Positions 19,129 to 30,652 of a DNA stretch of 64,000 nt are shown here, piece by piece. This DNA comes from Streptomyces sp. AM 2-1-1 (GTDB lineage Bacteria > Actinomycetota > Actinomycetes > Streptomycetales > Streptomycetaceae), in NCBI RefSeq assembly GCF_029167645.1, contig NZ_CP119147.1, positions 4,854,501 to 4,918,500 of the forward strand, written 5' to 3'. Position numbers and translations under genes: made by a program. Below the pieces are notes generated by a model, which saw nothing but the letters and a program-made list of their open reading frames with translations, ran no database searches and was not told where the DNA came from. The stretch's first letter is position 1; each line of letters begins with the position of its first letter.

Positions 19129-19491
19129 GTGCGTACCCTCTGCGCGTCGACGCTGATCGGCGAGTTCTTCGTGATCGGCTTCGCCGGGCTCGTCGCGATG
19201 AAGTCCGACGACCTGACGACGGCGACCGTCTGGACCGTATGCGGCATCGGCATGCTGTTCTCCGTCCTGCTCTGCGGGGTGCTCACCCGCCCCGGCGGTG
19301 TGGCCCTGGGCTGGGCGCTCCAGATCCTCCTGGTGGTGAGCGGTGTCTTCGTACCGGTGATGTACGTTCTCGGGATCGCCTTCGCCGCCCTGTGGTGGGC
19401 GTCGGTGCACTACGGCCGGAAGATCGACGAGGCGAAGGCGCGCTGGGCTGCCCTGGCGGCCGAGGCGGAGACCGCTCCCGCCGCCGGCTGA
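19129..19491 (+). CDS. DUF4233 membrane protein
   Basis: The protein (120 residues) has four predicted membrane helices and a short charged C-terminal tail (KIDEAKARWAALAAEAE). It matches the DUF4233 family, which in actinobacteria is regularly found directly after folC and before ndk. The GTG start overlaps the region of a GGAAGGGG ribosome site in the folC tail, so the two genes are translationally linked. Function is unknown. Confidence 0.88.
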   Translation: MRTLCASTLIGEFFVIGFAGLVAMKSDDLTTATVWTVCGIGMLFSVLLCGVLTRPGGVALGWALQILLVVSGVFVPVMYVLGIAFAALWWASVHYGRKIDEAKARWAALAAEAETAPAAG

Positions 19492-19591
19492 CGCCCTGGG
19501 GTTGACGCTGCGTAACCCCGCCCGTCGGGGCCGCGCCCGGCCCCTGTAATCTCGCTCTCCCGCACCCTCCGCTCGCAAGGAGCCGCACGAC

Positions 19592-20005
19592 ATGACCCAG
19601 CGCACCCTCGTTCTCCTCAAGCCGGACGCGGTCCGGCGTGGGCTGATCGGTGAGATCGTCGGCCGCATCGAGCGCAAGGCCGGCTGGCGGATCGTCGCGC
19701 TGGAGATGCGTACGCTCGACGGGGACACGCTGGAAGCGCACTACGGCGAGCACAAGGGCCGCCCGTTCTACGAGCCGCTCATCGAGTTCATGGCCTCCGG
19801 TCCCGTCGTCGCCCTCGTCGCCGAGGGCGAGCGGGTCATCGAGGGCGTCCGAGCCCTGGCCGGCCCCACCGACCCGATCGCCGCGGCGCCCGGATCCGTC
19901 CGCGGCGACTTCGGGACGATCGTCCGGGAGAACCTCATCCACGCCTCGGACTCCGAGGAGTCCGCCGGGCGGGAGCTGAAGCTCTTCTTCCCGGGCCTGT
20001 CCTGA
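19592..20005 (+). CDS. ndk: Nucleoside diphosphate kinase
   Basis: This 137-residue enzyme transfers the gamma phosphate between nucleoside triphosphates and diphosphates through a phospho-histidine. The N terminus TQRTLVLLKPDAVRRGLIGE and the active-site segment NLIHASDS with the catalytic His are both standard. A strong AAGGAG ribosome site precedes the ATG, and a TAATCT hexamer about 45 bases upstream may be its own -10 element. A hairpin terminator follows. Confidence 0.97.
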   Translation: MTQRTLVLLKPDAVRRGLIGEIVGRIERKAGWRIVALEMRTLDGDTLEAHYGEHKGRPFYEPLIEFMASGPVVALVAEGERVIEGVRALAGPTDPIAAAPGSVRGDFGTIVRENLIHASDSEESAGRELKLFFPGLS

Positions 20006-20037
20006 CGGCCGATCGGCCAAACAGCGCTGGCGACCGC

Positions 20038-20063
20038 GGGCGACCGAAGTAATTCGGTCGCCC
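20038..20063 (+). terminator. Terminator of ndk
   Basis: A perfect 11-bp stem GGGCGACCGAA/TTCGGTCGCCC around the tetraloop GTAA, followed by TTCGGT. Confidence 0.88.
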
Positions 20064-20102
20064 TTCGGTATACGGACACCGTTCGCGGGAACGCATCCCA
20101 CC

Positions 20103-20142
20103 GACGTAACGTCACCATGGGTGGAACGCCTACGCGTTCCAC
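20103..20142 (+). promoter_or_regulatory. Palindromes in the mreB upstream region
   Basis: Two inverted repeats precede mreB: GACGT-A-ACGTC (20103-20113) and a 9-bp hairpin GTGGAACGC/GCGTTCCAC around CTAC (20121-20142). They lie 157-196 bases before the start codon, where S. coelicolor mreB promoters are also complex. They may be operators, a leader hairpin, or a second terminator of ndk. Confidence 0.4.
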
Positions 20143-20298
20143 TCGGTAAGGCGAATGCCCCTCGCGCTGTGTCCGGGCGCCCGGCACTACGATGGAAGCT
20201 TCCACACCCGCAGCGCGCCGGATTCGCCGAGCAGAACCAGCCATCATGCTTTCTCGGGAAGGCACCGCCGCATCCTCATGGGGAACAAGGGGAACTCA

Positions 20299-21318
20299 AT
20301 GTCGTTCATCGGTCGTGACATGGCTATCGACCTCGGGACTGCCAACACGCTGGTGTACGTCAGGGGGCGCGGCATCGTCCTGAACGAGCCGTCCGTCGTG
20401 GCCATCAACACCAACACCGGCGGAATCCTGGCGGTCGGCTCCGAGGCCAAGAAGATGATCGGCCGTACACCGGGCAACATCGTTGCCGTACGGCCACTGA
20501 AGGACGGCGTCATCGCCGACTTCGAGATCACCGAGCGGATGCTCCGCTACTTCATTCTCAAGATCCACAAGCGCCGCTACCTGGCCCGCCCGCGCGTCGT
20601 CGTCTGCGTGCCCTCCGGCATCACGGGAGTCGAGCGCCGCGCCGTCATCGAGGCGTCGACCCAGGCCGGCGCCCGTCAGGTGCACATCATCGAGGAGCCC
20701 ATGGCGGCGGCCATCGGCTCCGGCCTCCCGGTCCACGAGGCCACCGGCAACATGGTCGTCGACATCGGTGGCGGCACCACCGAGGTCGCCGTCATCTCGC
20801 TCGGCGGAATCGTCACTGCCCAGTCGATCCGGGTCGCCGGCGACGAACTGGACAACGCGATCATCCAGCACATCAAGAAGGAGTACTCCCTCCTCCTCGG
20901 TGAGCGGAGCGCCGAGCAGATCAAGATCACGATCGGCTCCGCGTACGACATGGACAAGGACGAGCACACCGAGATCCGCGGCCGTGACCTCGTCTCCGGG
21001 CTGCCCAAGACGGTCGTCATCTCCGCCGCCGAGGTCCGCAAGGCCATCGAGGAACCGGTCAACGCGATCGTCGACGCCGTGAAGACGACGCTCGACAAGT
21101 GCCCGCCCGAGCTCTCCGGCGACGTGATGGACCGCGGCATCGTCCTCACCGGCGGCGGCGCGCTGCTGCGCGGTCTCGACGAACGGCTGCGCCGCGAGAC
21201 GGGCATGCCGATCCACATCGCCGAGAACCCGCTGGACTCGGTCGCGCTCGGCTCCGGCAAGTGCGTCGAGGAGTTCGAGGCGCTCCAGCAGGTCCTGGAC
21301 GCCCAGCCCCGGCGGTAG
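20299..21318 (+). CDS. mreB: Rod-shape/spore-wall actin MreB
   Basis: The 339-residue bacterial actin has the phosphate-1 motif [27 protein letters not shown] phosphate-2 region, and the C-terminal [11 protein letters not shown] adenosine motif. In Streptomyces, MreB assembles under the membrane of spores and organises spore-wall synthesis rather than hyphal shape. The start is chosen at ATG 20299 because AAGGGG lies eight bases upstream; an in-frame ATG at 20278 has no ribosome site. It heads the mreB-mreC-mreD-mrdA-rodA operon. Confidence 0.97.
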   Translation: MSFIGRDMAIDLGTANTLVYVRGRGIVLNEPSVVAINTNTGGILAVGSEAKKMIGRTPGNIVAVRPLKDGVIADFEITERMLRYFILKIHKRRYLARPRVVVCVPSGITGVERRAVIEASTQAGARQVHIIEEPMAAAIGSGLPVHEATGNMVVDIGGGTTEVAVISLGGIVTAQSIRVAGDELDNAIIQHIKKEYSLLLGERSAEQIKITIGSAYDMDKDEHTEIRGRDLVSGLPKTVVISAAEVRKAIEEPVNAIVDAVKTTLDKCPPELSGDVMDRGIVLTGGGALLRGLDERLRRETGMPIHIAENPLDSVALGSGKCVEEFEALQQVLDAQPRR

Positions 21319-21349
21319 ATCCCCGCCCAAGGGCGAGTGACACCCTCGG

Positions 21350-21384
21350 TCTGCCGTACGGGCGCTGCCGCCCCGTACGGCAGA
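21350..21384 (+). terminator. Hairpin between mreB and mreC (attenuator-like)
   Basis: A perfect 13-bp stem (21350-21362 with 21372-21384) with a 9-base loop. It is strong enough to end many mreB transcripts and so to lower mreCD expression relative to mreB. Confidence 0.75.
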
Positions 21385-21436
21385 TCGTTGATATACAGGC
21401 ACGAACATTCCTACGAGGAAGGCACGGCCGCCGCAC

Positions 21437-22510
21437 GTGAGGGACACACGAGAGAGCCGGCTGCTCCTGGTGCTGCTGATCGTCATCGCGCTCGCACTGA
21501 TCACGGTGGACATCCGCGGCGGCGAGGACTCGCCGGTGGACGGCGCCCGGCAGGCCGCCGCGACGGTCTTCGGACCGGTCGAGAACGGCGTGGCGGCGGC
21601 GGTGGATCCCGTGGGCAACGCCATCGGCGCCGTCCGGGACTCCGGCGACCGGCACGACCGGATCGCCGCCCTGGAGAAGGAGAACGCCGGGCTCAAGACA
21701 GCGCTCGGCAGCGACGCCCGCACCAACAGCCGGGTCCGCCAGCTCGACGCGATCCTCAAGAACGCCGACGCCGGTCAGTACGGCATCAAGGGCGCCCAGG
21801 TCATCGCCATAGGAGCGGCCCAGGGATTCTCCTGGACCATCACCATCGACGCGGGCTCGGAGGACGGCATCGCCCGCGACATGACCGTCCTCAACGGCGA
21901 GGGACTCGTCGGCCGGGTCACCACCGTCGGCCCGCGCACGGCGACCGTACTCCTCGCCAACGACCCGGACTTCACCGTCGGCACCCGCATGGAGAAGACG
22001 GACGAGCTCGGCTTCGCCACCGGCCAGGGCAACAGCCCGCTCTCGGTCCAGTTCCTCAACGGCAAGGCCAAGGTGGCCAAGGGCGACCGGCTCGTCACCT
22101 TCGGCTCCAGCAAGGGCAAGCCGTTCGTGCCCGGCGTCCCGGTCGGCGAGGTCGTCCGCGTCGACCCGTCCGGCGGCGACCTGACCCGCACCGTCTACGT
22201 CAAGCCGTACGTCGGCTTCACCAAGCTCGACATCGTCGGCATCGTCGTGCTGGCCCCGCGCACCGACCCGCGCGACGCCGTCCTGCCGAAGAAGCCCGCC
22301 ACCTCGGCCAAGCCGAAGCCCACCCCGACCGTCACCGTGACCGTCCAGCCCAACGGCGACCTCGTCGACGGCGACGGCAAGGTCGTCGGCAACATCCACC
22401 GGACGGCCGGCGCCGCGGCGTCGGACGGCACGGCGGACGCGAACGCCACCAACGCCAGCACCGACGCCGCCGACACGGACGACGACGGCCAGGCAAACGA
22501 CCAGGAGTAG
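21437..22510 (+). CDS. mreC: Cell-shape/spore-wall protein MreC
   Basis: The protein (357 residues) has one N-terminal membrane helix (about 9-25), a coiled coil (about 70-95, RIAALEKENAGLKTAL), the MreC beta-barrel domain, and a Thr/Ala/Asp-rich extracytoplasmic tail after about residue 285 that is longer than in E. coli. MreC links MreB to the wall synthases outside the membrane. The GTG start at 21437 lies 52 bases after the hairpin that follows mreB; mreD follows within ten bases. Confidence 0.94.
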   Translation: MRDTRESRLLLVLLIVIALALITVDIRGGEDSPVDGARQAAATVFGPVENGVAAAVDPVGNAIGAVRDSGDRHDRIAALEKENAGLKTALGSDARTNSRVRQLDAILKNADAGQYGIKGAQVIAIGAAQGFSWTITIDAGSEDGIARDMTVLNGEGLVGRVTTVGPRTATVLLANDPDFTVGTRMEKTDELGFATGQGNSPLSVQFLNGKAKVAKGDRLVTFGSSKGKPFVPGVPVGEVVRVDPSGGDLTRTVYVKPYVGFTKLDIVGIVVLAPRTDPRDAVLPKKPATSAKPKPTPTVTVTVQPNGDLVDGDGKVVGNIHRTAGAAASDGTADANATNASTDAADTDDDGQANDQE

Positions 22511-22520
22511 GGCTGATCCC

Positions 22521-23180
22521 ATGCGCTTGAACCGGACGCTCCTCTCCGTCGCCCTCGTCGTGGTCGCCCTCGTGGTCCAGGTGTCCGTCCTCGCCCGGCT
22601 CCAACTCCCCGGCGCGGTACCCGATCTGCTGCTGCTCACCGTCCTCGGACTCGCCTTCGTCTACGGGCACGTCAGCGGCGCGCTGATCGGCTTCGCGGCC
22701 GGACTCCTCGCGGACCTGGCCCCGCCCGCCGACCACGCCGTCGGGCGCTACGCCCTGGTGCTCTGCGTGATCGGCTACCTCGCGGGGCTGGTCCGGCCGG
22801 AGAACGGACAGCTCAAGTCGGCCTTCGGCCCCATGGCGTTCGTCGTCGCCGCGGCCGTCGGCACCACCCTGCTCTACGCGCTCGTGGGCGCCCTCGTCGG
22901 CGACACCGCCGCCCGGCACGTCGGACTCACCAACCTGGTGTTCACGGCCGCCGTGTACGACCTCCTGCTCGCGCCGTTCGTCGTACCGCTGATCATGGGG
23001 ATCGCCCGGCGCACCGAGAACGACCCGGTCTCCGAGTCGGCCGGCGGCGACGTCTCCGCCGGCTGGCTCTCCTCGGGCACCGGCCTGACGATCGGCGGCC
23101 AGCGCGGCGGACTCCGCGTCAGGGCCGCCCGCAATCGCGCCGCGCGCGCGGGAAGGATCAAGGGGGTCAAGCGACTGTGA
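22521..23180 (+). CDS. mreD: Cell-shape/spore-wall membrane protein MreD
   Basis: The protein (219 residues) has five or six membrane helices typical of MreD (LPGAVPDLLLLTVLGLAFVYG, then GFAAGLLADLAPP) and a basic C-terminal cytoplasmic tail of about 50 residues ending RIKGVKRL, longer than in rod-shaped bacteria. It works with MreC and the RodA-PBP2 pair. It lies 10 bases after mreC, and mrdA starts 37 bases after its stop. Confidence 0.92.
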   Translation: MRLNRTLLSVALVVVALVVQVSVLARLQLPGAVPDLLLLTVLGLAFVYGHVSGALIGFAAGLLADLAPPADHAVGRYALVLCVIGYLAGLVRPENGQLKSAFGPMAFVVAAAVGTTLLYALVGALVGDTAARHVGLTNLVFTAAVYDLLLAPFVVPLIMGIARRTENDPVSESAGGDVSAGWLSSGTGLTIGGQRGGLRVRAARNRAARAGRIKGVKRL

Positions 23181-23217
23181 GGCCGGACCAGCACCCGAGC
23201 ACCGACGGGGGCGCACC

Positions 23218-25389
23218 GTGAGCAACATCCCCGAGACCGGCCGGACCCAGCGCGTCCAGATCCGCCTCGTCGTCATCCAGATCCTCGTCTTCTCCCTCCT
23301 CCTCACGCTCGGCGGCCGGCTCTGGTACCTCCAGATCCGCAACGGCCAGGAGTACACCGACGAGGCCAAGAACAACCACGTCCAGCAGGTCGTCCAGCCC
23401 GCGGTCCGGGGCTCGATCCTCGACGCGCGCGGCGTACCGCTCGCCGACAACGAGACCCGCCTCGTCGTCTCGGCCAGCCGCACCGAGCTGCTGAAGATGC
23501 GGGACGACGGCGACGCGGTCCTCACCCGCCTCGCCGAAGTCCTCGGCATGAAGGCGAAGGACGTCAAGGACAAGGTCCGGCTCTGCGACGCGAAGACCCC
23601 CCAGCCCTGCTGGAACGGCTCGCCCTACCAGCCGATCCCGGTCACCGACGAGGCCACCACCCAGCAGGCCCTCCAGATCCGCGAGCGCGCCGAGGACTTC
23701 CCCGGCATCACCGCCGAGCCCACCGCGGTACGCCGTTACGCGGCCCCCGGCGGGGCCAACACCGCCCAGGTGCTCGGCTACCTCTCCCCGGTCACCGACG
23801 AGGAGATCACCAAGGCCCAGGACAGCGACTCGCCCTACCTGCGCTCCGACCAGGTCGGCCGCTCCGGCCTGGAGCGCACGTACGACAAGGAGCTGCGCGG
23901 CAAGGCCGGGGTCACCCGCTACGAGGTCGACAACCTCGGCCGGGTCATCGGACAGGCCGAGAACGACCAGGCCGAGCCGGGCGCCAGCGTCGTCACCTCG
24001 ATCGACGCCCGGGTGCAGTCCGTCGCCGAGTACGAGCTCGACAAGGCGATGAAGACGGCCCGCAAGGAGTTCGACAAGAACACCAGCCAGAACTACAAGG
24101 CCGACTCCGGCGCCGTCGTGGTGATGGAGGCCAAGACCGGCCGGGTCGTCGCGATGGCCTCGCTGCCGGACTACGACCCCAACTCCTGGGTCGGCGGCAT
24201 CTCCGCCAAGGACTACACGAAGCTCACCACCAAGAAGTCCAACTTCCCGCTGCTGAACCGGGCGATCCAGGGCCAGGCGGCCCCCGGCTCCATCTTCAAG
24301 GTCATCTCCTCCACGGCGGCGGTCAACGCCGGGTACCCGTTCGACGGCAACTACCCGTGCCCCAGCTCGTACTCCATCGGCGGCCAGACCTTCAAGAACT
24401 TCGAGTCCCAGGGCTATGGCTCCATCACCATCGGCCGCGCCCTCGAGGTCTCCTGCGACACCGTCTACTACGGCATCGCGCACAAGGAGTGGCTGAAGGA
24501 CGGCGGCACCTCGCCGAAGAAGAACCGCGGCGACTGGTTCTACAAGACCGCGCACCAGTTCGGCCTCGGCAAGGAGACCGGCATCGACCTTCCCAACGAG
24601 GTCAGCGGCCGCGTCCCCGACCGCCAGTGGAAGGAGGACTTCTTCAAGGCCAACAAGGCCGCCTGGTGCAAGCAGGGCAAGAAGGACGGCACCTACGTCG
24701 AGAAGATCGCCTACGAGAACTGCCTCGAAGGCGACAAGATGCGTGCCGGTGACTCCGTCAACTACTCGATCGGCCAGGGCGACACCCTCGTCACCCCGAT
24801 CCAGATGGCCACCATCTACGCCGCGATCTCCAACGGCGGCACCCTCTACGACCCGACCGTCGGCAAGGCCGTCGTCAGTGGCGACGGCAAGACGGTCCAG
24901 GCGATCCAGCCCACCTCGCACGGCAAGCTGCCCTTCACCGGAGACACCCGCGACGAGATAGACGAAGCCCTCGCGGGTGTCGCGACCCGGGGCAGCGCCG
25001 CCTGGCGGTTCGGCGGCTGGCCCCAGGACAAGATCCCGATGCACGCCAAGACGGGTACCGCCGAGGTCTACGGCAAGCAGACGACCTCGTGGTTCGCCAC
25101 GTACACCAAGGACTACTCGATCGTCATGACGATCTCCCAGGGTGGTACCGGCTCCGGTGCCTCCGGCCCCGCGGTGCGCAACATCTACAACGCGCTCTAC
25201 GGCCTGGACGCGACCGGCAAGCAGGACCTCGGGAAGGCGCTGCTGCCCACGCCGCAGAAGTCGCTCCCGAAGATCCAGTCCGACGGTTCGATCAACGCCC
25301 CGAAGGTCGAGCCGTACGACCCCGATGCCGGCAAGCCCCTCGAAGAGGGACAGCAGGCGCTCGCCGCGACCGTGGGGAGGCGGGACTGA
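23218..25389 (+). CDS. mrdA: Class B penicillin-binding protein (PBP2-like transpeptidase)
   Basis: The 723-residue peptidoglycan transpeptidase has one N-terminal membrane anchor (about 15-37), a dimerisation domain and a transpeptidase domain. Active-site motifs are all present: Ser358-x-x-Lys361 (SIFK), SCD near 412 as the SxN/D motif, and Lys611-Thr-Gly. It partners with the SEDS polymerase encoded next. In Streptomyces the mre-linked PBP is part of the spore-wall synthesising complex. It starts at GTG 23218. Its stop codon overlaps the start of rodA by one base. Confidence 0.95.
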   Translation: MSNIPETGRTQRVQIRLVVIQILVFSLLLTLGGRLWYLQIRNGQEYTDEAKNNHVQQVVQPAVRGSILDARGVPLADNETRLVVSASRTELLKMRDDGDAVLTRLAEVLGMKAKDVKDKVRLCDAKTPQPCWNGSPYQPIPVTDEATTQQALQIRERAEDFPGITAEPTAVRRYAAPGGANTAQVLGYLSPVTDEEITKAQDSDSPYLRSDQVGRSGLERTYDKELRGKAGVTRYEVDNLGRVIGQAENDQAEPGASVVTSIDARVQSVAEYELDKAMKTARKEFDKNTSQNYKADSGAVVVMEAKTGRVVAMASLPDYDPNSWVGGISAKDYTKLTTKKSNFPLLNRAIQGQAAPGSIFKVISSTAAVNAGYPFDGNYPCPSSYSIGGQTFKNFESQGYGSITIGRALEVSCDTVYYGIAHKEWLKDGGTSPKKNRGDWFYKTAHQFGLGKETGIDLPNEVSGRVPDRQWKEDFFKANKAAWCKQGKKDGTYVEKIAYENCLEGDKMRAGDSVNYSIGQGDTLVTPIQMATIYAAISNGGTLYDPTVGKAVVSGDGKTVQAIQPTSHGKLPFTGDTRDEIDEALAGVATRGSAAWRFGGWPQDKIPMHAKTGTAEVYGKQTTSWFATYTKDYSIVMTISQGGTGSGASGPAVRNIYNALYGLDATGKQDLGKALLPTPQKSLPKIQSDGSINAPKVEPYDPDAGKPLEEGQQALAATVGRRD

Positions 25390-26582
25390 TGGCCGCCGGC
25401 TTCTCCGTCTCCCGCTACACCCCCGAGCGCTCCTCGTGGGCCCGGCTCACCGCGCGCGACTCCGTCGTGCGGCGGCTCGACTGGCCGCTGCTCGGCTCGG
25501 CGCTGGCACTCTCGTTCATCGGGTCGATGCTCGTCTACTCGGCGACCCGGGGGCGCGACAGCCTCACCCACGGCGACCCGTACTACTTCCTCTTCCGCCA
25601 CGCCCTCAACACCGGCATCGGCTTCGGCCTGATGATCGGCACGATCTGGCTCGGCCACCGCACCCTGCGCGGAGCCGTACCGATCCTCTACGGACTCTCC
25701 GTCCTCCTGGTGCTGACCGTCCTCAGCCCGCTCGGCGCCACGGTCAACGGCGCGCACGCCTGGATCATCATCGGCGGCGGCTTCTCGCTCCAGCCCTCCG
25801 AGTTCACCAAGATCACCATCATTCTCGGGATGGCGATGCTGCTCGCCGCCCGGGTCGACGCCGGCGACCAGCTCCACCCCGACCACCGCACGGTCGCGAA
25901 GGCGCTCGGGGTGGCGGCGATCCCGATGGGCATCGTCATGCTCATGCCTGACCTGGGCTCGGTCATGGTGATGGTCTTCATCGTCCTCGGCGTCCTGCTC
26001 GCCTCCGGCGCCTCCAACCGCTGGGTCTTCGGCCTCCTCGGGGCGGGCGCGCTCGGCGCCGTCTCCATCTGGCAGCTCGGGCTGCTGGACGACTACCAGA
26101 TCGCCCGCTTCGCCGCGTTCGCCAACCCCGCCCTCGACCCGGCCGGCGTCGGCTACAACACCAACCAGGCCCGCATCGCGATCGGCTCCGGCGGCCTCAC
26201 CGGCACCGGACTCTTCCACGGCACCCAGACCACCGGCCAGTTCGTCCCCGAACAGCAGACCGACTTCGTCTTCACCGTCGCCGGCGAGGAACTCGGCTTC
26301 GTCGGCGCCGGGCTGATCATCGTCCTCCTCGGCGTCGTCCTCTGGCGCGCCTGCCGCATCGCCCGCGAGACCACCGAGCTGTACGGCACCGTCGTCGCCG
26401 CCGGAATCATCGCCTGGTTCGCCTTCCAGGCGTTCGAGAACATCGGGATGACGCTCGGCATCATGCCGGTCGCCGGTCTGCCGCTGCCCTTCGTCTCGTA
26501 CGGCGGGTCGTCGATGTTCGCCGTCTGGGTCGCGATCGGGCTCCTCCAGTCGATCCGGGTGCAACGGCCGATGTCGGCCTGA
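25389..26582 (+). CDS. rodA: SEDS-family peptidoglycan polymerase (RodA/Sfr)
   Basis: The ATG overlaps the mrdA stop (TGATG), so translation is coupled. The 397-residue protein has about ten membrane helices and SEDS motifs: QPSEFTK (about 137), MPDLGS with the catalytic Asp, and the C-terminal GLPLPFVSYGGSSMF. It polymerises lipid II into glycan strands together with the cognate PBP. In S. coelicolor the gene in this position is called sfr. It is the last gene of the mre operon; a terminator follows. Confidence 0.95.
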   Translation: MAAGFSVSRYTPERSSWARLTARDSVVRRLDWPLLGSALALSFIGSMLVYSATRGRDSLTHGDPYYFLFRHALNTGIGFGLMIGTIWLGHRTLRGAVPILYGLSVLLVLTVLSPLGATVNGAHAWIIIGGGFSLQPSEFTKITIILGMAMLLAARVDAGDQLHPDHRTVAKALGVAAIPMGIVMLMPDLGSVMVMVFIVLGVLLASGASNRWVFGLLGAGALGAVSIWQLGLLDDYQIARFAAFANPALDPAGVGYNTNQARIAIGSGGLTGTGLFHGTQTTGQFVPEQQTDFVFTVAGEELGFVGAGLIIVLLGVVLWRACRIARETTELYGTVVAAGIIAWFAFQAFENIGMTLGIMPVAGLPLPFVSYGGSSMFAVWVAIGLLQSIRVQRPMSA

Positions 26583-26607
26583 GCGCCGCACGACGCGTCC
26601 CCCCTCC

Positions 26608-26631
26608 GCCCGGTGGCAGCAGCCACCGGGC
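26608..26631 (+). terminator. Terminator of the mre-mrdA-rodA operon
   Basis: A perfect 10-bp stem GCCCGGTGGC/GCCACCGGGC around the tetraloop AGCA, 26 bases after the rodA stop. Confidence 0.85.
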
Positions 26632-26724
26632 CGAGGGCCTTCCCGCCGGTGTGTCCGGAGCGCGGTCGTACGGGGCGGTGTCCGGCCGTTCCCGCCGACT
26701 CGACGCGAAGGGGCGGAGTCGGAC

Positions 26725-26730
26725 TAGATT
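26725..26730 (+). promoter_or_regulatory. -10 element of a leaderless promoter (CYTH-CHAD gene)
   Basis: TAGATT lies six bases before the ATG at 26737. Confidence 0.5.
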
Positions 26731-26736
26731 CGGAAC

Positions 26737-28296
26737 ATGGCCGACGTGAAGCGCGAGATCGAGCGGAAGTACGAAACGGCTGCGGGCACCCCACTGCCGG
26801 ACCTGACCGGCGTGGCCGGCACCGCCGCGGCCGTGCCACGCGGGGTCACCGAACTCGACGCCGTCTACTACGACACCCACGACCTCCGGCTCGCCGCCGG
26901 CGCCGTCACCCTGCGCCGCAGGACGGGCGGCGCCGACGCCGGCTGGCACGTGAAGTTCCCCGTCTCACCCGGCGTACGGGACGAGATCGGCGCCCCCCTC
27001 TCCGAGACACTCCCCGACCCGCTGGCCGGTCTGATCCGCTCCCGGGTCCGCGACCGGCCCGTCGTCCCCGTGGTCCGGCTGCTCTCCTCGCGCGACGTCC
27101 ACCACCTGAACGACGACCGCGGCCGGCTGCTCGCGGAGCTGAGCGTCGACACGGTCCTCGCCGAGCGCCTCACCGGGGACGGCCGGGGCGCCACCGCCAC
27201 GTGGACCGAGATCGAGGTCGAACTCGCCGACGGCGGCGACCCCGCCTTCCTCGACGCGGTGGACGAACGGCTCGCCGCGGCGGGCGTGCACCCCTCGTCC
27301 TCCGCGTCCAAACTGGCCCGCGCGCTGGCGGCGACGGCGCCGGGGCAACCCCCGGCGGAGAATGCCGCGCAGGGCGCACCGGCCACGGAGGCCAGGGAGG
27401 AGGGGGCCGGTGACACGGCGGGCGCGCAGGTCCTCGCCTACGTGCGGCAGCAGATCGAGACGATCATCACCCTCGACCCGGCGGTCCGCCGGGAGCTGCC
27501 CGGCGCCGTGCACCGGATGCGGGTCGCCACCCGCCGGCTGCGCAGCGCCTTCACGACCTACCGGAAGGTGCTCGACCGGACCGTCACCGATCCGGTCCGC
27601 GCCGAACTGAAGTGGCTCGCCGCCGAACTGGGCACCGGCCGGGACCACGAAGTGCTGGAGGCACGGCTGTTCCACCACGTCGACGGGGTGGAACCCACCC
27701 TGCTGCTGGGACCCGTACGCGGCCGGCTGGAGCGGTGGGGGGCGGCGGAACGGGCTGCCTCCCACGAGCGGATCCTCGCCGCGCTCGACGGCGAGCGCCA
27801 TCTCGCGCTGCTCGGCGCCCTGGACGCGCTGCTCGCCGACCCGCCGCTGCTGCCCGCGGCCGGCCGGGACGCCGCCGGGCCGCTCACGAGCGCGGTGCTG
27901 AAGGACCACCACCGGCTCGCCGTGAGGATCCGCCACGCGCTGGACCTGCCGCCCGGCCACGACCGCGACCTGGCGATGCACGAGGCCCGCAAGGCGGCCA
28001 AGCGCGCCCGGTACGCCGCCGAGGCCGCACGCCCGGCCCTCGGCAAACCCGCGAAGCGGCTCGCCCGGCGCGTCAAGGCCGTCCAGAGTCTGCTCGGCGA
28101 CCACCAGGACGGCGTGGTCGCCCGCGACGCCCTGCGCGCCCTGGCCGTGCACGCCCACGGCGCCGGCGAGTCCGCCTTCACCTGGGGACTCCTCTACGGC
28201 CGCGAGGAAGCGGAGGCGGCCCTGCTGGAGGCCCGGCTGCCCCGGGTGTGGGGGCGGGCGTCCCGGGCCCGGCTGCGGTCGGCGCACGGGAGCTGA
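26737..28296 (+). CDS. CYTH-CHAD domain protein (triphosphate/polyphosphate-binding)
   Basis: The 519-residue protein joins an N-terminal CYTH domain (about 4-200; signature EIERKYE, plus alternating basic and acidic strands) and a C-terminal CHAD domain (about 230-510; HRMRVATRRLRSAF and many conserved His/Arg). CYTH proteins hydrolyse inorganic triphosphate or similar compounds, and CHAD domains bind polyphosphate. A Pro/Ala/Glu linker separates them. The gene is probably leaderless and stands alone. It might act in phosphate storage; no phosphate operator was recognised. Confidence 0.9.
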   Translation: MADVKREIERKYETAAGTPLPDLTGVAGTAAAVPRGVTELDAVYYDTHDLRLAAGAVTLRRRTGGADAGWHVKFPVSPGVRDEIGAPLSETLPDPLAGLIRSRVRDRPVVPVVRLLSSRDVHHLNDDRGRLLAELSVDTVLAERLTGDGRGATATWTEIEVELADGGDPAFLDAVDERLAAAGVHPSSSASKLARALAATAPGQPPAENAAQGAPATEAREEGAGDTAGAQVLAYVRQQIETIITLDPAVRRELPGAVHRMRVATRRLRSAFTTYRKVLDRTVTDPVRAELKWLAAELGTGRDHEVLEARLFHHVDGVEPTLLLGPVRGRLERWGAAERAASHERILAALDGERHLALLGALDALLADPPLLPAAGRDAAGPLTSAVLKDHHRLAVRIRHALDLPPGHDRDLAMHEARKAAKRARYAAEAARPALGKPAKRLARRVKAVQSLLGDHQDGVVARDALRALAVHAHGAGESAFTWGLLYGREEAEAALLEARLPRVWGRASRARLRSAHGS

Positions 28297-28348
28297 GCGG
28301 AGGGGTACGCTGGATGGTCACCCCTGTCAGCTCACGAAGGTTCGCGAG

Positions 28349-30274
<1,926 letters not shown>

Positions 30275-30652
30275 CGGGCGCGCCCACCGGCGCACCCGCT
30301 GCTCGGGCCCGCTCCGGGGATCGTCCCGGAGCGGGCCTTCCGCACGTCCGGGCGGGGCGGGCCGGCCCGACGGTGGTCGTGGAGCCGTGACCGTACCGGC
30401 TCGGGCCCGGACCCCGGCGCGCACCCGTCGTACCGGGGAACCCGGAGGTCGGCGTACCCGGGAGGGTTACTGCGCGTACTCTGGGTGAGGAGCACCACGT
30501 GACACGTGCACGGCGTGGCGCCCGCACCCGAGATCTCCCCGCCCGGCGGCACCACAGGCCGGAGGGGGTGAGCCGGAGCGGGCCCGCCGTGACGACCTGT
30601 ACTTCGTGGGCGGCGCGCCACCGCGCCCGCCCCGCACCGAGGAGAAGAACCA
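30275..30652 (+). other. Intergenic region between the radical SAM pair
   Basis: This 378-bp gap carries a strong terminator (30306-30337) and otherwise GC-rich sequence. A TACTCT (30477-30482) before GGGTGAGG may be a -10 element for the next gene. No gene was recognised. Confidence 0.5.
30306..30337 (+). terminator. Terminator after the radical SAM gene
   Basis: A perfect 13-bp stem (30306-30318 with 30325-30337) with a 6-base loop, followed by TTCC. Confidence 0.88.
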
